Notes under the pieces: model-generated
What the model was told of the DNA's origin: nothing
What the model saw: only the letters and a program-made list of their open reading frames with translations
The model's database searches: none
Program-made: the position numbers and the translations under genes
In this document: positions 15,048 to 23,304 of the stretch, piece after piece
How the letters are laid out: each line of letters starts with the position of its first letter
Position numbering within the stretch: position 1 is the stretch's first letter
NCBI GenBank assembly: GCA_016709965.1
Contig: JADJLT010000006.1
Span: forward strand, 682,001 to 746,000
Source of the DNA: Betaproteobacteria bacterium
GTDB taxonomy: Bacteria; Pseudomonadota; Gammaproteobacteria; Burkholderiales; Rhodocyclaceae
Length of the DNA: 64,000 bases
Direction of reading: 5' to 3'

Positions 15048-18000
15048 GTGTCAATCCATGTTGCCCTGAATCACGTTACCCATTACACCTACGACCGCTT
15101 GGTGAATCTCGGTCCGCAGGTGGTTCGCCTGCGCCCTTGCCCGCATTCGCGGACTCGTATTTTGTCCTATTCATTGAAAATCGGGCCGGAAACGCATTTC
15201 GTCAATTGGCAGCAGGATCCGCAGGGCAATTACTTGGCTCGCTTGGTTTTCCCGGAGAAAACCCGTGAATTCCGCATCGAGGTCGATCTGGTCGCCGAGA
15301 TGTCGGTTATCAATCCTTTCGACTTCTTCCTTGAGCCGCATGCTGAGAAGATTCCCTTTGCCTACGAGGACTGGGAGCGTCACGAGCTGACGCCATACCT
15401 CCACAAGCTGCCGGAAACGCCGCTGCTCAAGAAGTACCTCGATACCATTCCCCGTGACCCGCTGCGCAGTGTCGATTTTCTCGTCGCCCTGAATGCCAAT
15501 TTGCAGAAGGCCATCAGCTACACCATTCGCATGGAACCGGGCGTCCAGACGCCGGAAGAAACACTGACCAAGTGTTCCGGTTCCTGTCGCGACTCGGCCT
15601 GGTTGCTGGTTCAGATTTTGCGTCATCTGGGTCTGGCTGCCCGTTTCGTTTCGGGCTATTTGATCCAGTTGACCGCAGATGTGAAGTCGCTTGACGGTCC
15701 GTCCGGTCCGGAAGCCGACTTTACCGATCTGCACGCATGGACAGAAGTTTACTTGCCGGGTGCCGGCTGGATCGGTCTCGATCCGACCTCCGGATTGTTT
15801 GCGGGTGAAGGTCACATTCCTTTGGCATGTACGCCCGAGCCGAGTTCTGCTGCGCCGGTTACTGGTGGTATCGATGAGTGCGAGACCGAGTTCTCCCACC
15901 ACATGCAAGTTACCCGCATTTGGGAAGCGCCGCGTGTCACCAAGCCTTACACGGATGAGCAGTGGAGTGAAATCGAAGGTCTTGGCCACCTGATCGACAA
16001 TACGCTGAGCAAGCTTGACGTGCGTTTGACCCAAGGCGGTGAGCCGACCTTTGTCGCGGTTGACGACCCGGATGGTGCCGAATGGAACACCGCGGCTCTT
16101 GGCCCGACAAAACGAATTTTCGCCGCCGACATCTTCCATCGCCTGCGCCAGAAATACGCCCCGAACGGCCTGATGCACTTCGGTCAGGGCAAGTGGTATC
16201 CCGGCGAACAGCTGCCGCGCTGGAGCTTGAACTGCTACTGGCGGAAGGACGGCGAGCCGATCTGGAATGCGCCGGAACTGTACGCCAACGAAAGCGTTGA
16301 TTACGGCGCGACCAGCGAACATGCCCAGCGCTTCCTCAAGCGCGTCGCCGAACGCCTCGGCATGACCTCTGACTATGTCTTCCCGGCCTTTGAAGACGTC
16401 TATTACTACATGTGGCGCGAGCGCCGCCTGCCGGGCAACGTCGACCCCTTCGATTCCCGCGTCGATGATGCACTGGAGCGCGAACGCCTGATGAAGGTGT
16501 TTACGCAGGGCATGACCTACACCGTCGGCCACGTGCTGCCGATCATGAAAAATGTCTGGAACCAGTGGCAGACCGGCCCGTGGTTCCTGCGTTCCGAGCG
16601 TTGCTACCTGTTCCCCGGCGACTCGGCCATGGGCTATCGTCTGCCTTACGATTCGCAGCCTTGGACAGCTACCAGCGACTACCCTTATGTCAATGTGCCC
16701 GATGCCGAGACAGCGACTGATCCACTAGCCAGCTACGCAGCCTTGCGCACCCGTGTCAGTGGTGATGCTGGTGCCCGCGAGCCGCAAATGCAGAGCCGGA
16801 ATGGCAGTTCTGGTGATGGCGCCGGTGCCGCTGGTACCGCTGCTTTGGCAACTGGCGACGGCAAGCTCCGCCCGTGGGAAAAGTCGACCGAGACGATGCC
16901 GCGCTTCAAGGAATCGGCCGGCTGGATCACCCGCATGGCCATGTGTGCCGAGCCGCGCGATGGCCGTCTCTACGTCTTCATGCCGCCGACCGAGAAGCTT
17001 GATGACTATCTGGAAATCGTCGCTGCGGTCGAAGCGACGGCCGAAGAGATGTCGCTGCCGGTGATCATGGAAGGCTATACGCCACCGTCCGACCCTCGCC
17101 TGACGAATTTCAGCGTCACGCCCGACCCTGGCGTCATCGAGGTCAATGTCCATCCGGCGCGTAGCTGGGACCAGCTGGTTGACCAGACCACCCACCTTTA
17201 CGAGGCGGCCCACTACTCGCGCCTGACCACTGAAAAGTTCATGGTCGACGGCCGCCACACCGGCACCGGCGGCGGCAATCACTTTGTCCTCGGTGGCGCG
17301 ACGCCGAACGATTCGCCCTTCCTCCGTCGTCCGGACTTGCTCAAGAGCCTGATCGCCTACTGGCACAACCATCCCAGCCTGTCCTACCTGTTCTCCGGCC
17401 TGTTCATCGGCCCGACCAGCCAGGCGCCGCGTGTCGATGAAGCGCGCAACGACAGCCTCTACGAGCTGGAAATCGCCTTCAAGCAGATTCCGCAGCCGGG
17501 TGGCGTCGTCCCGCCGTGGCTGATTGACCGCATCCTGCGCAACCTGCTGACCGACGTGACCGGCAACACGCACCGTTCCGAGTTCTGCATCGACAAACTC
17601 TACTCGCCGGACGGCCCGACGGGGCGCCTCGGCCTGCTCGAACTGCGAGCCTTCGAAATGCCGCCGCACGCCCGCATGTCGCTGGCCCAGCAACTGCTGC
17701 TCCGTGCCATGATTGCCCGCTTCTGGGAGCAACCCTACGAGCCGGCTCGCCTGGCGCGCTGGGGAACCGAGCTGCATGACCGCTTCATGCTGCCGTTCTA
17801 CGCTGAGCAGGATTTCAAGGACGTCATGCAGGAAATGGCCGAGGCCGGCTTCGCCTTCAAGACCGAATGGTTCGCCCCGCACTTCGAATTCCGCTTCCCG
17901 AAATACGGCGATTTCGCCGTCAAGGGCATGGAGTTCGAGTTGCGTCACGCGCTCGAACCCTGGCACGTCATGGGCGAGGAGGGCGGTGCCGGGACCACGG

Positions 18001-18434
18001 TGCGCTACGTCGACTCGTCGGTCGAACGCGTCCAGGTCAAGATCAAGGGCATGGCACCGGATCGCTACGTACTGACCTGTAACGGCGAAGCAGTGCCGTT
18101 GCAGAACACTGGCATCAATGGCGAGTTTGTTGCTGGCGTACGTTACCGTGCCTGGCAACCTGCTTCTTGCTTGCATCCCACCATTGGCGTTCATGCGCCG
18201 CTGGTATTCGACATTGTCGATACCTGGATGCAACGTTCGCTGGGTGGCTGTCAATACCACGTCGCGCATCCGGGTGGTCGCAGTTTCGACACCTTCCCGG
18301 TTAACGCGTTCGAAGCTGAAAGCCGTCGCCTGGCCCGCTTCTTCCGCTTCGGCCATACGCCGGGCAAGATGCAGGTCAAATCGCCAGAGTTCAGCGCAGA
18401 GCACCCGTTTACGTTAGACTTGCGCCGTTTCTAA
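15048..18434 (+). CDS. Transglutaminase-like protein fused to DUF2126
   Basis: 1128 residues. The N-terminal part is a transglutaminase-like cysteine-protease fold: MSIHVALNHVTHYTYDRLV (N-terminal beta domain), then the catalytic Cys in CSGSCRDSAWLLVQILRHLG (about residues 178-195), His in DLHAWTEVYLPGAGWIGLDP (about 228-246) and the Asp of the same segment. From about residue 315 the DUF2126 domain begins (VRLTQGGEPTFVAVDDPDGAEW), with FLRRPDLLKSLIAYWHNHPSLSYLFSGLF further on. A Gly/Ala-rich spacer near 580-615 splits it. This protein heads a set with circularly permuted ATP-grasp and alpha-E proteins, thought to build or cut a peptide-like modification. The ribosome-binding site is weak (GGAGTAAGCTTGTG, GTG start). 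Confidence 0.9.
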   Translation: MSIHVALNHVTHYTYDRLVNLGPQVVRLRPCPHSRTRILSYSLKIGPETHFVNWQQDPQGNYLARLVFPEKTREFRIEVDLVAEMSVINPFDFFLEPHAEKIPFAYEDWERHELTPYLHKLPETPLLKKYLDTIPRDPLRSVDFLVALNANLQKAISYTIRMEPGVQTPEETLTKCSGSCRDSAWLLVQILRHLGLAARFVSGYLIQLTADVKSLDGPSGPEADFTDLHAWTEVYLPGAGWIGLDPTSGLFAGEGHIPLACTPEPSSAAPVTGGIDECETEFSHHMQVTRIWEAPRVTKPYTDEQWSEIEGLGHLIDNTLSKLDVRLTQGGEPTFVAVDDPDGAEWNTAALGPTKRIFAADIFHRLRQKYAPNGLMHFGQGKWYPGEQLPRWSLNCYWRKDGEPIWNAPELYANESVDYGATSEHAQRFLKRVAERLGMTSDYVFPAFEDVYYYMWRERRLPGNVDPFDSRVDDALERERLMKVFTQGMTYTVGHVLPIMKNVWNQWQTGPWFLRSERCYLFPGDSAMGYRLPYDSQPWTATSDYPYVNVPDAETATDPLASYAALRTRVSGDAGAREPQMQSRNGSSGDGAGAAGTAALATGDGKLRPWEKSTETMPRFKESAGWITRMAMCAEPRDGRLYVFMPPTEKLDDYLEIVAAVEATAEEMSLPVIMEGYTPPSDPRLTNFSVTPDPGVIEVNVHPARSWDQLVDQTTHLYEAAHYSRLTTEKFMVDGRHTGTGGGNHFVLGGATPNDSPFLRRPDLLKSLIAYWHNHPSLSYLFSGLFIGPTSQAPRVDEARNDSLYELEIAFKQIPQPGGVVPPWLIDRILRNLLTDVTGNTHRSEFCIDKLYSPDGPTGRLGLLELRAFEMPPHARMSLAQQLLLRAMIARFWEQPYEPARLARWGTELHDRFMLPFYAEQDFKDVMQEMAEAGFAFKTEWFAPHFEFRFPKYGDFAVKGMEFELRHALEPWHVMGEEGGAGTTVRYVDSSVERVQVKIKGMAPDRYVLTCNGEAVPLQNTGINGEFVAGVRYRAWQPASCLHPTIGVHAPLVFDIVDTWMQRSLGGCQYHVAHPGGRSFDTFPVNAFEAESRRLARFFRFGHTPGKMQVKSPEFSAEHPFTLDLRRF

Positions 18435-18466
18435 CCCGGGAAGTCGCTTTTGTAGCGAATGACCGC

Positions 18467-18498
18467 AAAACAGGCCGGAAATCGGCCTGTTTCTTTTT
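18467..18498 (+). terminator. Terminator-like hairpin between the first and second operon genes
   Basis: AAAACAGGCCG, a short loop, CGGCCTGTTTCTTTTT: an 8-10-bp stem followed by T-rich sequence. It lies between two co-directional genes and ends just before the next start (18504), so it would act as an attenuator or partial terminator rather than an operon end. Confidence 0.6.
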
Positions 18499-18503
18499 AT
18501 TCT

Positions 18504-21023
18504 ATGTCACGCACACTCCTCGCAATTTACGCTCAAAGTCCCCGCCGATACGATGAAATGTTGGCGGCGCAGGGAGCCGTGCGCCCGCATTGGAAAAAAT
18601 TCCTGGGCCATCTCGATGCGGTGGCGCCGGAAGAAATGCGCCGGCGTCTCGATTTCGCCGAGCAGCGAATTCAGGAAAACGGCGTTACCTACAACGTTTA
18701 TGCTGATCCGAACGGTGCTGATCGGCCTTGGGCACTTGATCCGCTGCCGCTGATCATTCCCCCAGACGAATGGGCCGAGGTCTCGGCTGCCGTCGCCCAG
18801 CGCGCTACCGTGCTCAATGCCATGCTGGCTGATCTTTACAGCGATCAGAAGCTGCTTTCAGAAGGACTTTTGCCGCCGGCGCTAGTCTATGGTCAGCATG
18901 GGTATCTGTGGCCTTGTCGTGGCGTGAAGCCGCCTGGCGGTGTCTGGCTCCACAACTATGCGGTCGACCTGGCGCGTTCGCCGAATGGCCGTTGGTGGGT
19001 CATCGCCGATCGCACGCAGGCGCCATCCGGTGCAGGTTATGCGCTGGAAAACCGCTTGATCGTGTCGCGTGTTTTCCCGGAAATGTTCCGTGATCTGCAT
19101 GTTCAGCACATCGCTGACTTTTTCCGCGATCAGCTCGACGGCCTTGCTGCGCTGGCTCCCGTTGAGGGCGATGAACAGCCACATATGGTGCTACTCACGC
19201 CTGGGCCGTACAACGAAACCTATTTTGAGCATGCTTATCTGGCTCGTTACCTGGGTTTTCCCCTGGTCGAGGGGCAGGATCTCACCGTGCGTGGCGAGAC
19301 TGTTTATCTGAAAACATTGCGCGGCTTGAAGCGCGTCCATGTCATTCTCCGTCGTCAGGACGATGCCTATTGTGATCCGCTTGAATTGCGCGGTGAGTCG
19401 GCCCTGGGTATTCCAGGCCTGATCAACGTGGCGCGCGCCGGTCGCGTAGTCATTTCCAATGCGTTGGGTTGCGGTCTGCTGGCTTCTGGTGCGCTCATGG
19501 GCTTTTTGCCGGCAATTTGTCGGCGCCTGCTGGGTGAAGAACTGGCCATGCCGTCGGTAGCGACCTGGTGGTGCGGTGAAAAGCCGGCGCTTGATTACGT
19601 ACGTGAGAATTTTGACGATCTGGTCATCAAGCCGGCGTACCCGACCCAGCGAATGGAGCCGGTATTCGGCAATGAATTGAAGGGCGAAGTGCGTGCGGAC
19701 ATGCTGCGCCGCATTGAAGCTCGGCCGCATGCCTACGTGGCTCAGGAAATGGTCAACTTGTCGCAGGCGCCGACCTGGAGTCGGGCGCATGAACGCCGCC
19801 TGCTGGCCCGTCCGGTTGGTTTGCGTGCTTATGCCGTAACGACCCCGGATGGCTATTCGGTGATGCCGGGTGGTCTGGCACGGGTAGCGACCGGCGCGAG
19901 TACCCGCATTATTTCCATGCAGCGTGGTGGCGCCTCGAAAGATACCTGGGTGTTGACCGATGGCCCGGTCAGCCAGTTTTCGCTGCTCAAGCCGTCAGTT
20001 GGTGTGCGTGATCTGGTTCGGGCAGGCGCCAACCTGACCTCGCGCGTGGTTGAAAATCTTTTCTGGCTTGGCCGTTATTCCGAACGATTTGACGACAGTG
20101 CCCGGATGCTGCGCGTGGCGCTTTCCAAGGTCGTCGTCGGCGGGGGGCAGAAAACCACGGTGGTCGTTTCCGCCATGGAACTGGCGCGTCATCTCGGTGT
20201 TTTACCCAAGATCGGAGAAGACACCGAGATTAAAAAGAACAGCGAACACGAGTTGCTGGAGGCGATCTACGATCCTGACCAACCCGGCAGCCTGGCGGGC
20301 AATATCCGCAATCTCATGTGGTCAGCCACGCATGTTCGTGAGCGCCTTTCGCTGGACCACTGGCATTCACTGAACCGTATTCAGCGTTATCAGCAGGCTG
20401 CGCGCAAAGTGCATCCGACGCTGACTGAGGCAATCGCCTTCCTAGATCGAGTTCTGAGTGTCTCGTCGTCGCTGACTGGTTTTGCCATGGACAACATGAC
20501 GCGTGACGATGGCTGGCGCTTCCTGGTCATCGGTCGACGCATGGAACGGCTTTCCTTTTTGGCAATGACGGTGACGCATTTCCTGCGTATGCCGTCCACA
20601 CGTGCGCCCGGTTCGCTTGAGTGGTTGCTTGAACTATCTGATTCGATCATTACGTACCGCTCGCGCTATTCACGGCAGCCTGAATTGTTGCCGGTGATTG
20701 ATCTCCTTGTTTTCGACGACAGCAATCCCCATGGCGTGCTTTTTCAAGCCAGTGTTCTGGTCCGTTACCTGGATCGCTTGGGACGCGAGCTGGAGGTGGA
20801 TCTCCAGGAAGATATGGCAGTTGCGTTGGCCAATTTGCGCGAGTTCAAACTTGAGCGGCTCGAAAATATGCCGTTCAGTCGCTTTCAGGAGTGCTCTGCC
20901 TGCCAGGATCTGGCGACACTGCTTGAAGCATTGAATACCGCCGCCGTGCAACTCTCTGCGACCTTGGGCATGCGTTATTTCACTCATGTTGGCGATGTCA
21001 GCCGACAAACGATGGCGGTTTGA
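18504..21023 (+). CDS. Circularly permuted ATP-grasp protein fused to alpha-E domain (DUF404/407 + DUF403)
   Basis: About 839 residues. The first ~480 form the circularly permuted ATP-grasp (CP_ATPgrasp type 2): RRYDEMLAAQG, LDPLPLIIPPDEWAEVS, LLTPGPYNETYFEHAYLARYLGFPLVEGQDL and VAQEMVNLSQAPTW. From about residue 515 the alpha-E domain starts (LTSRVVENLFWLGRYSERFDDSARMLR), a helical bundle of unknown activity. ATP-grasp enzymes make amide or peptide bonds through an acyl-phosphate. Together with the flanking transglutaminases this suggests a tagging and untagging pathway; that is inference from the known co-occurrence. An in-frame ATG at 18459 lies before a hairpin and gives an atypical N-terminus, so 18504 (MSRTLLAIYAQSPRRYDEM) was preferred, although no good ribosome-binding site is seen. 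Confidence 0.88.
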   Translation: MSRTLLAIYAQSPRRYDEMLAAQGAVRPHWKKFLGHLDAVAPEEMRRRLDFAEQRIQENGVTYNVYADPNGADRPWALDPLPLIIPPDEWAEVSAAVAQRATVLNAMLADLYSDQKLLSEGLLPPALVYGQHGYLWPCRGVKPPGGVWLHNYAVDLARSPNGRWWVIADRTQAPSGAGYALENRLIVSRVFPEMFRDLHVQHIADFFRDQLDGLAALAPVEGDEQPHMVLLTPGPYNETYFEHAYLARYLGFPLVEGQDLTVRGETVYLKTLRGLKRVHVILRRQDDAYCDPLELRGESALGIPGLINVARAGRVVISNALGCGLLASGALMGFLPAICRRLLGEELAMPSVATWWCGEKPALDYVRENFDDLVIKPAYPTQRMEPVFGNELKGEVRADMLRRIEARPHAYVAQEMVNLSQAPTWSRAHERRLLARPVGLRAYAVTTPDGYSVMPGGLARVATGASTRIISMQRGGASKDTWVLTDGPVSQFSLLKPSVGVRDLVRAGANLTSRVVENLFWLGRYSERFDDSARMLRVALSKVVVGGGQKTTVVVSAMELARHLGVLPKIGEDTEIKKNSEHELLEAIYDPDQPGSLAGNIRNLMWSATHVRERLSLDHWHSLNRIQRYQQAARKVHPTLTEAIAFLDRVLSVSSSLTGFAMDNMTRDDGWRFLVIGRRMERLSFLAMTVTHFLRMPSTRAPGSLEWLLELSDSIITYRSRYSRQPELLPVIDLLVFDDSNPHGVLFQASVLVRYLDRLGRELEVDLQEDMAVALANLREFKLERLENMPFSRFQECSACQDLATLLEALNTAAVQLSATLGMRYFTHVGDVSRQTMAV

Positions 21024-21025
21024 AC

Positions 21026-22036
21026 GTGGAGCCTGTCCGTTATCGCGTTGTGCACGAAACAAGTTACGACTACGGTAGTCCCGTTTCGTTATCGCAGCAG
21101 CAATTGCATCTTTCTCCCCGCATACTCGATTGGCAGCAGGTCGAGGAGCAGCGTATCGATATCAAGCCAGAGCCAACCTGGCGACGTGACGGCCTTGATG
21201 CTTTTGGCAATCCGGTGACCTGGGTGGCATTCCACGCCCCTCATGACAAGCTGCTAATCCGCTCGGTGATGAGTGTCGCAGTGATGCCGCATCTGCCTGA
21301 AGACCTTGAGGATTCGTTGCCGTGGGAAGAGGTGCGTGATCGCCTGGCCTACGATTCAACCGATCCGATACCGGCGGATCTGGAGGCAACGCACTTTTTG
21401 TTCGAGAGCCCGCACGTGCGGGTCAAGCACGAATTGGCCGTGTATGCCGCCGATTGCTTTCCGCCCGATACGCCTGTGCTGGTCGGGGCACAAGCCTTGA
21501 TGGCCAAGATATTCCGGGAATTCACCTTCGATCCAGAGGCGACCACTGTGTCTACGCCGGTCCTCGAAGTGCTGGAAAAGAAACGTGGTGTCTGCCAGGA
21601 CTTTGCGCACCTGATGATCGCCTGTCTGCGGGCAATCGGTCTGTCTGCCCGCTATGTCAGCGGCTACCTGCTGACCCGTCCGCCACCGGGCAAGCCGCGT
21701 CTGATCGGTGCCGATGCCTCGCACGCCTGGGTATCGGTCTATGCGCCGGGTGGTGCCACCGACTGGGTGGACTTCGATCCTACCAACGATTTGTTGCCGG
21801 ATACAGAGCACATCACGCTCGCGTTTGGCCGTGATTTCTCGGATATTTCACCGTTGCGCGGCATCATCCTGGGCGGCGGTGGCACCGAACCCGAGGTCGC
21901 CGTGACGGTCGTCCCGCTTGACGAGGAAGAGATCCCGAAAGAGTTGCTTGAAAAAGTGCTCGACGAGGAAGAGGTTCTGAAAGAAGCACTCGAAAAGGTG
22001 CTCGACGAGCCGGATAGCCAAGCCGACGAAAAATGA
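21026..22036 (+). CDS. Transglutaminase-like protein with acidic repeat tail
   Basis: About 336 residues. A BTLCP/transglutaminase N-terminal domain (YRVVHETSYDYGSPVSLSQQ) is followed by the catalytic core: Cys in KKRGVCQDFAHLMIACLRAIG (about residues 187-205), His in ADASHAWVSVYAPGG (about 233-245) and Asp in VDFDPTNDLLP. It is the third gene of the transglutaminase/ATP-grasp set and starts at the previous stop. TTG 21020 overlaps that stop and GTG 21026 is the alternative used here. The C-terminus has a 14-residue acidic repeat (LDEEEIPKELLEKV, LDEEEVLKEALEKV) not expected in the family. Its stop overlaps the next gene's ATG. Confidence 0.87.
   Translation: MEPVRYRVVHETSYDYGSPVSLSQQQLHLSPRILDWQQVEEQRIDIKPEPTWRRDGLDAFGNPVTWVAFHAPHDKLLIRSVMSVAVMPHLPEDLEDSLPWEEVRDRLAYDSTDPIPADLEATHFLFESPHVRVKHELAVYAADCFPPDTPVLVGAQALMAKIFREFTFDPEATTVSTPVLEVLEKKRGVCQDFAHLMIACLRAIGLSARYVSGYLLTRPPPGKPRLIGADASHAWVSVYAPGGATDWVDFDPTNDLLPDTEHITLAFGRDFSDISPLRGIILGGGGTEPEVAVTVVPLDEEEIPKELLEKVLDEEEVLKEALEKVLDEPDSQADEK
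21917..22012 (+). repeat. 42-bp tandem repeat in coding sequence
   Basis: Two units of 42 bp (21917-21958 and 21959-22000) and a partial third encode LDEEEIPKELLEKV, LDEEEVLKEALEKV and LDEPD. The units are diverged at the DNA level, so the duplication is not recent. The peptide would be a charged amphipathic helix. Confidence 0.8.
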
Positions 22037-23304
22037 CCGGGCGCATCGCCATCATTGGTGGTGGGCCGGCCGGGTTGATGGCGGCCGAAGCGCTTGCAAA
22101 TTCGCTGTTTCAAGGGGATTCCGCATTTGCTGCGGTCAACCGGAAAAAAATAGAAATTTTCGAATCCATGCCCTCCGTTGGCCGCAAGTTTTTGATGGCG
22201 GGCAAGGGCGGCATGAACATCACGCATGCCGAACCGCGCGCTGATTTTATTGGCCGCTATGGTGATCGTTCGACGCAGCTCGCCCCATTGATCGACGATT
22301 TTGGGCCGGAGCAGTTGCGTGAGTGGATTCACGGGCTGGGTATCGAAACCTTTGTGGGTACCTCGGGTCGGGTTTTTCCGAAGGAAATGAAGGCGGCCCC
22401 CTTGTTGCGTGCCTGGCTGCATCGCCTGCGCGGGCAGGGCGTGCAGTTTCATGTGCGGCATCGCTGGCTCGGCTGGGCGGCCGACGGCAGACTGCGCTTT
22501 GCCACACCAGCCGGGGAAATCGAGGTGGCCGCAGAGGCGGTGATTCTGGCGCTGGGTGGTGGCAGCTGGGCCAAGCTCGGTTCAGACGGTGCATGGGTGC
22601 CGCTACTGCTTGCGCAAGGCATTGCAGTGGCGCCGTTGAAGCCAGCCAACTGCGGTTTTGATGTGGACTGGAGTCCGCATTTCAGGGAGCGATTTGCCGG
22701 GGCGCCGGTCAAGGCCGTCACCGCCAAAATTTGCGGCCTTGTGAATAGTGGCGACTCCCACGGTCAACCGGAAAAAAAGGGCGAATTCAACATTACGACA
22801 ACCGGTATCGAAGGCGGCCTGATCTACGCGCTGTCGGCGCCCTTGCGCGATCAATTGACGGCGGGCGGCAGCGCTATCCTGACCCTTGATCTGGCGCCAG
22901 GCCGCAGTCTGGAAAGGCTGACAACCGACCTTTCACGACCGCGCGGTCGGGATTCGCTGGCCAACCATCTGCGTCGGCATGCCGGCATCGAAGGTGTCAA
23001 GGCCGGCCTGCTTCGCGAATGTTGCCAGCCATCGACGTTGAGCAGTGCTGGCAGTCTGGCAGCAGCCATCAAGGCATTGCCGTTGAAGGTTACCGCGACC
23101 CGGCCACTCGATGAGGCGATCAGTACGGCCGGCGGGGTTGCCTTCGAAGGACTCGATACGAACTTGATGGTGGAACGCTTGCCCGGTGTTTTTGTGGCGG
23201 GAGAAATGCTGGACTGGGAAGCCCCCACCGGCGGCTATCTGCTGACGGCCTGTCTGGCCAGTGGCCGGGCAGCCGGACTGGGCGTGGTGCGCTGGCTGGA
23301 TTAG
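22033..23304 (+). CDS. TIGR03862-type NAD(P)/FAD-dependent flavoprotein
   Basis: 423 residues of the HI0933-like flavoprotein group, TIGR03862 branch: [18 protein letters not shown] at the N-terminus, [20 protein letters not shown] (about residues 51-70), [37 protein letters not shown], and [20 protein letters not shown] at the end. The substrate is unknown. Two exact copies of the dispersed repeat lie in the gene and encode AVNRKK (about residue 34-39) and [10 protein letters not shown] (about 242-251). From memory of the family, the segments between ALA and MPSVGRK, and between GAPVK and GEF, are roughly 12 and 9 residues longer than usual, both in loops. It starts on ATGA with the transglutaminase stop and its own stop overlaps the converging hybrid-kinase stop by 4 bp. 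Confidence 0.88.
   Translation: MTGRIAIIGGGPAGLMAAEALANSLFQGDSAFAAVNRKKIEIFESMPSVGRKFLMAGKGGMNITHAEPRADFIGRYGDRSTQLAPLIDDFGPEQLREWIHGLGIETFVGTSGRVFPKEMKAAPLLRAWLHRLRGQGVQFHVRHRWLGWAADGRLRFATPAGEIEVAAEAVILALGGGSWAKLGSDGAWVPLLLAQGIAVAPLKPANCGFDVDWSPHFRERFAGAPVKAVTAKICGLVNSGDSHGQPEKKGEFNITTTGIEGGLIYALSAPLRDQLTAGGSAILTLDLAPGRSLERLTTDLSRPRGRDSLANHLRRHAGIEGVKAGLLRECCQPSTLSSAGSLAAAIKALPLKVTATRPLDEAISTAGGVAFEGLDTNLMVERLPGVFVAGEMLDWEAPTGGYLLTACLASGRAAGLGVVRWLD
22121..22160 (+). repeat. Dispersed CGGTCAACCGGAAAAA repeat, copy 5 (intragenic)
   Basis: Exact core preceded by TTTGCTG and followed by a longer A-run and TAGAAATTTT. It is read in frame as [10 protein letters not shown] near the N-terminus of the flavoprotein, in the loop after the first nucleotide-binding helix. 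Confidence 0.88.
22751..22790 (+). repeat. Dispersed CGGTCAACCGGAAAAA repeat, copy 6 (intragenic)
   Basis: Exact core preceded by GCGACTCCCA and followed by AAGGGCGAATTC. It is read in a different frame from copy 5, as [12 protein letters not shown], within the same flavoprotein gene 630 bp downstream. Confidence 0.88.

Noticed and set aside
15666..15682. AGTTGACCGCAG in the DUF2126 gene, resembling the dispersed repeat
   Set aside because: Only 9-10 bases match; no A-run and no left flank.
23301..23304. Overlapping stop codons of convergent genes
   Set aside because: A normal arrangement; both proteins have complete C-termini, so not a fusion or frameshift.
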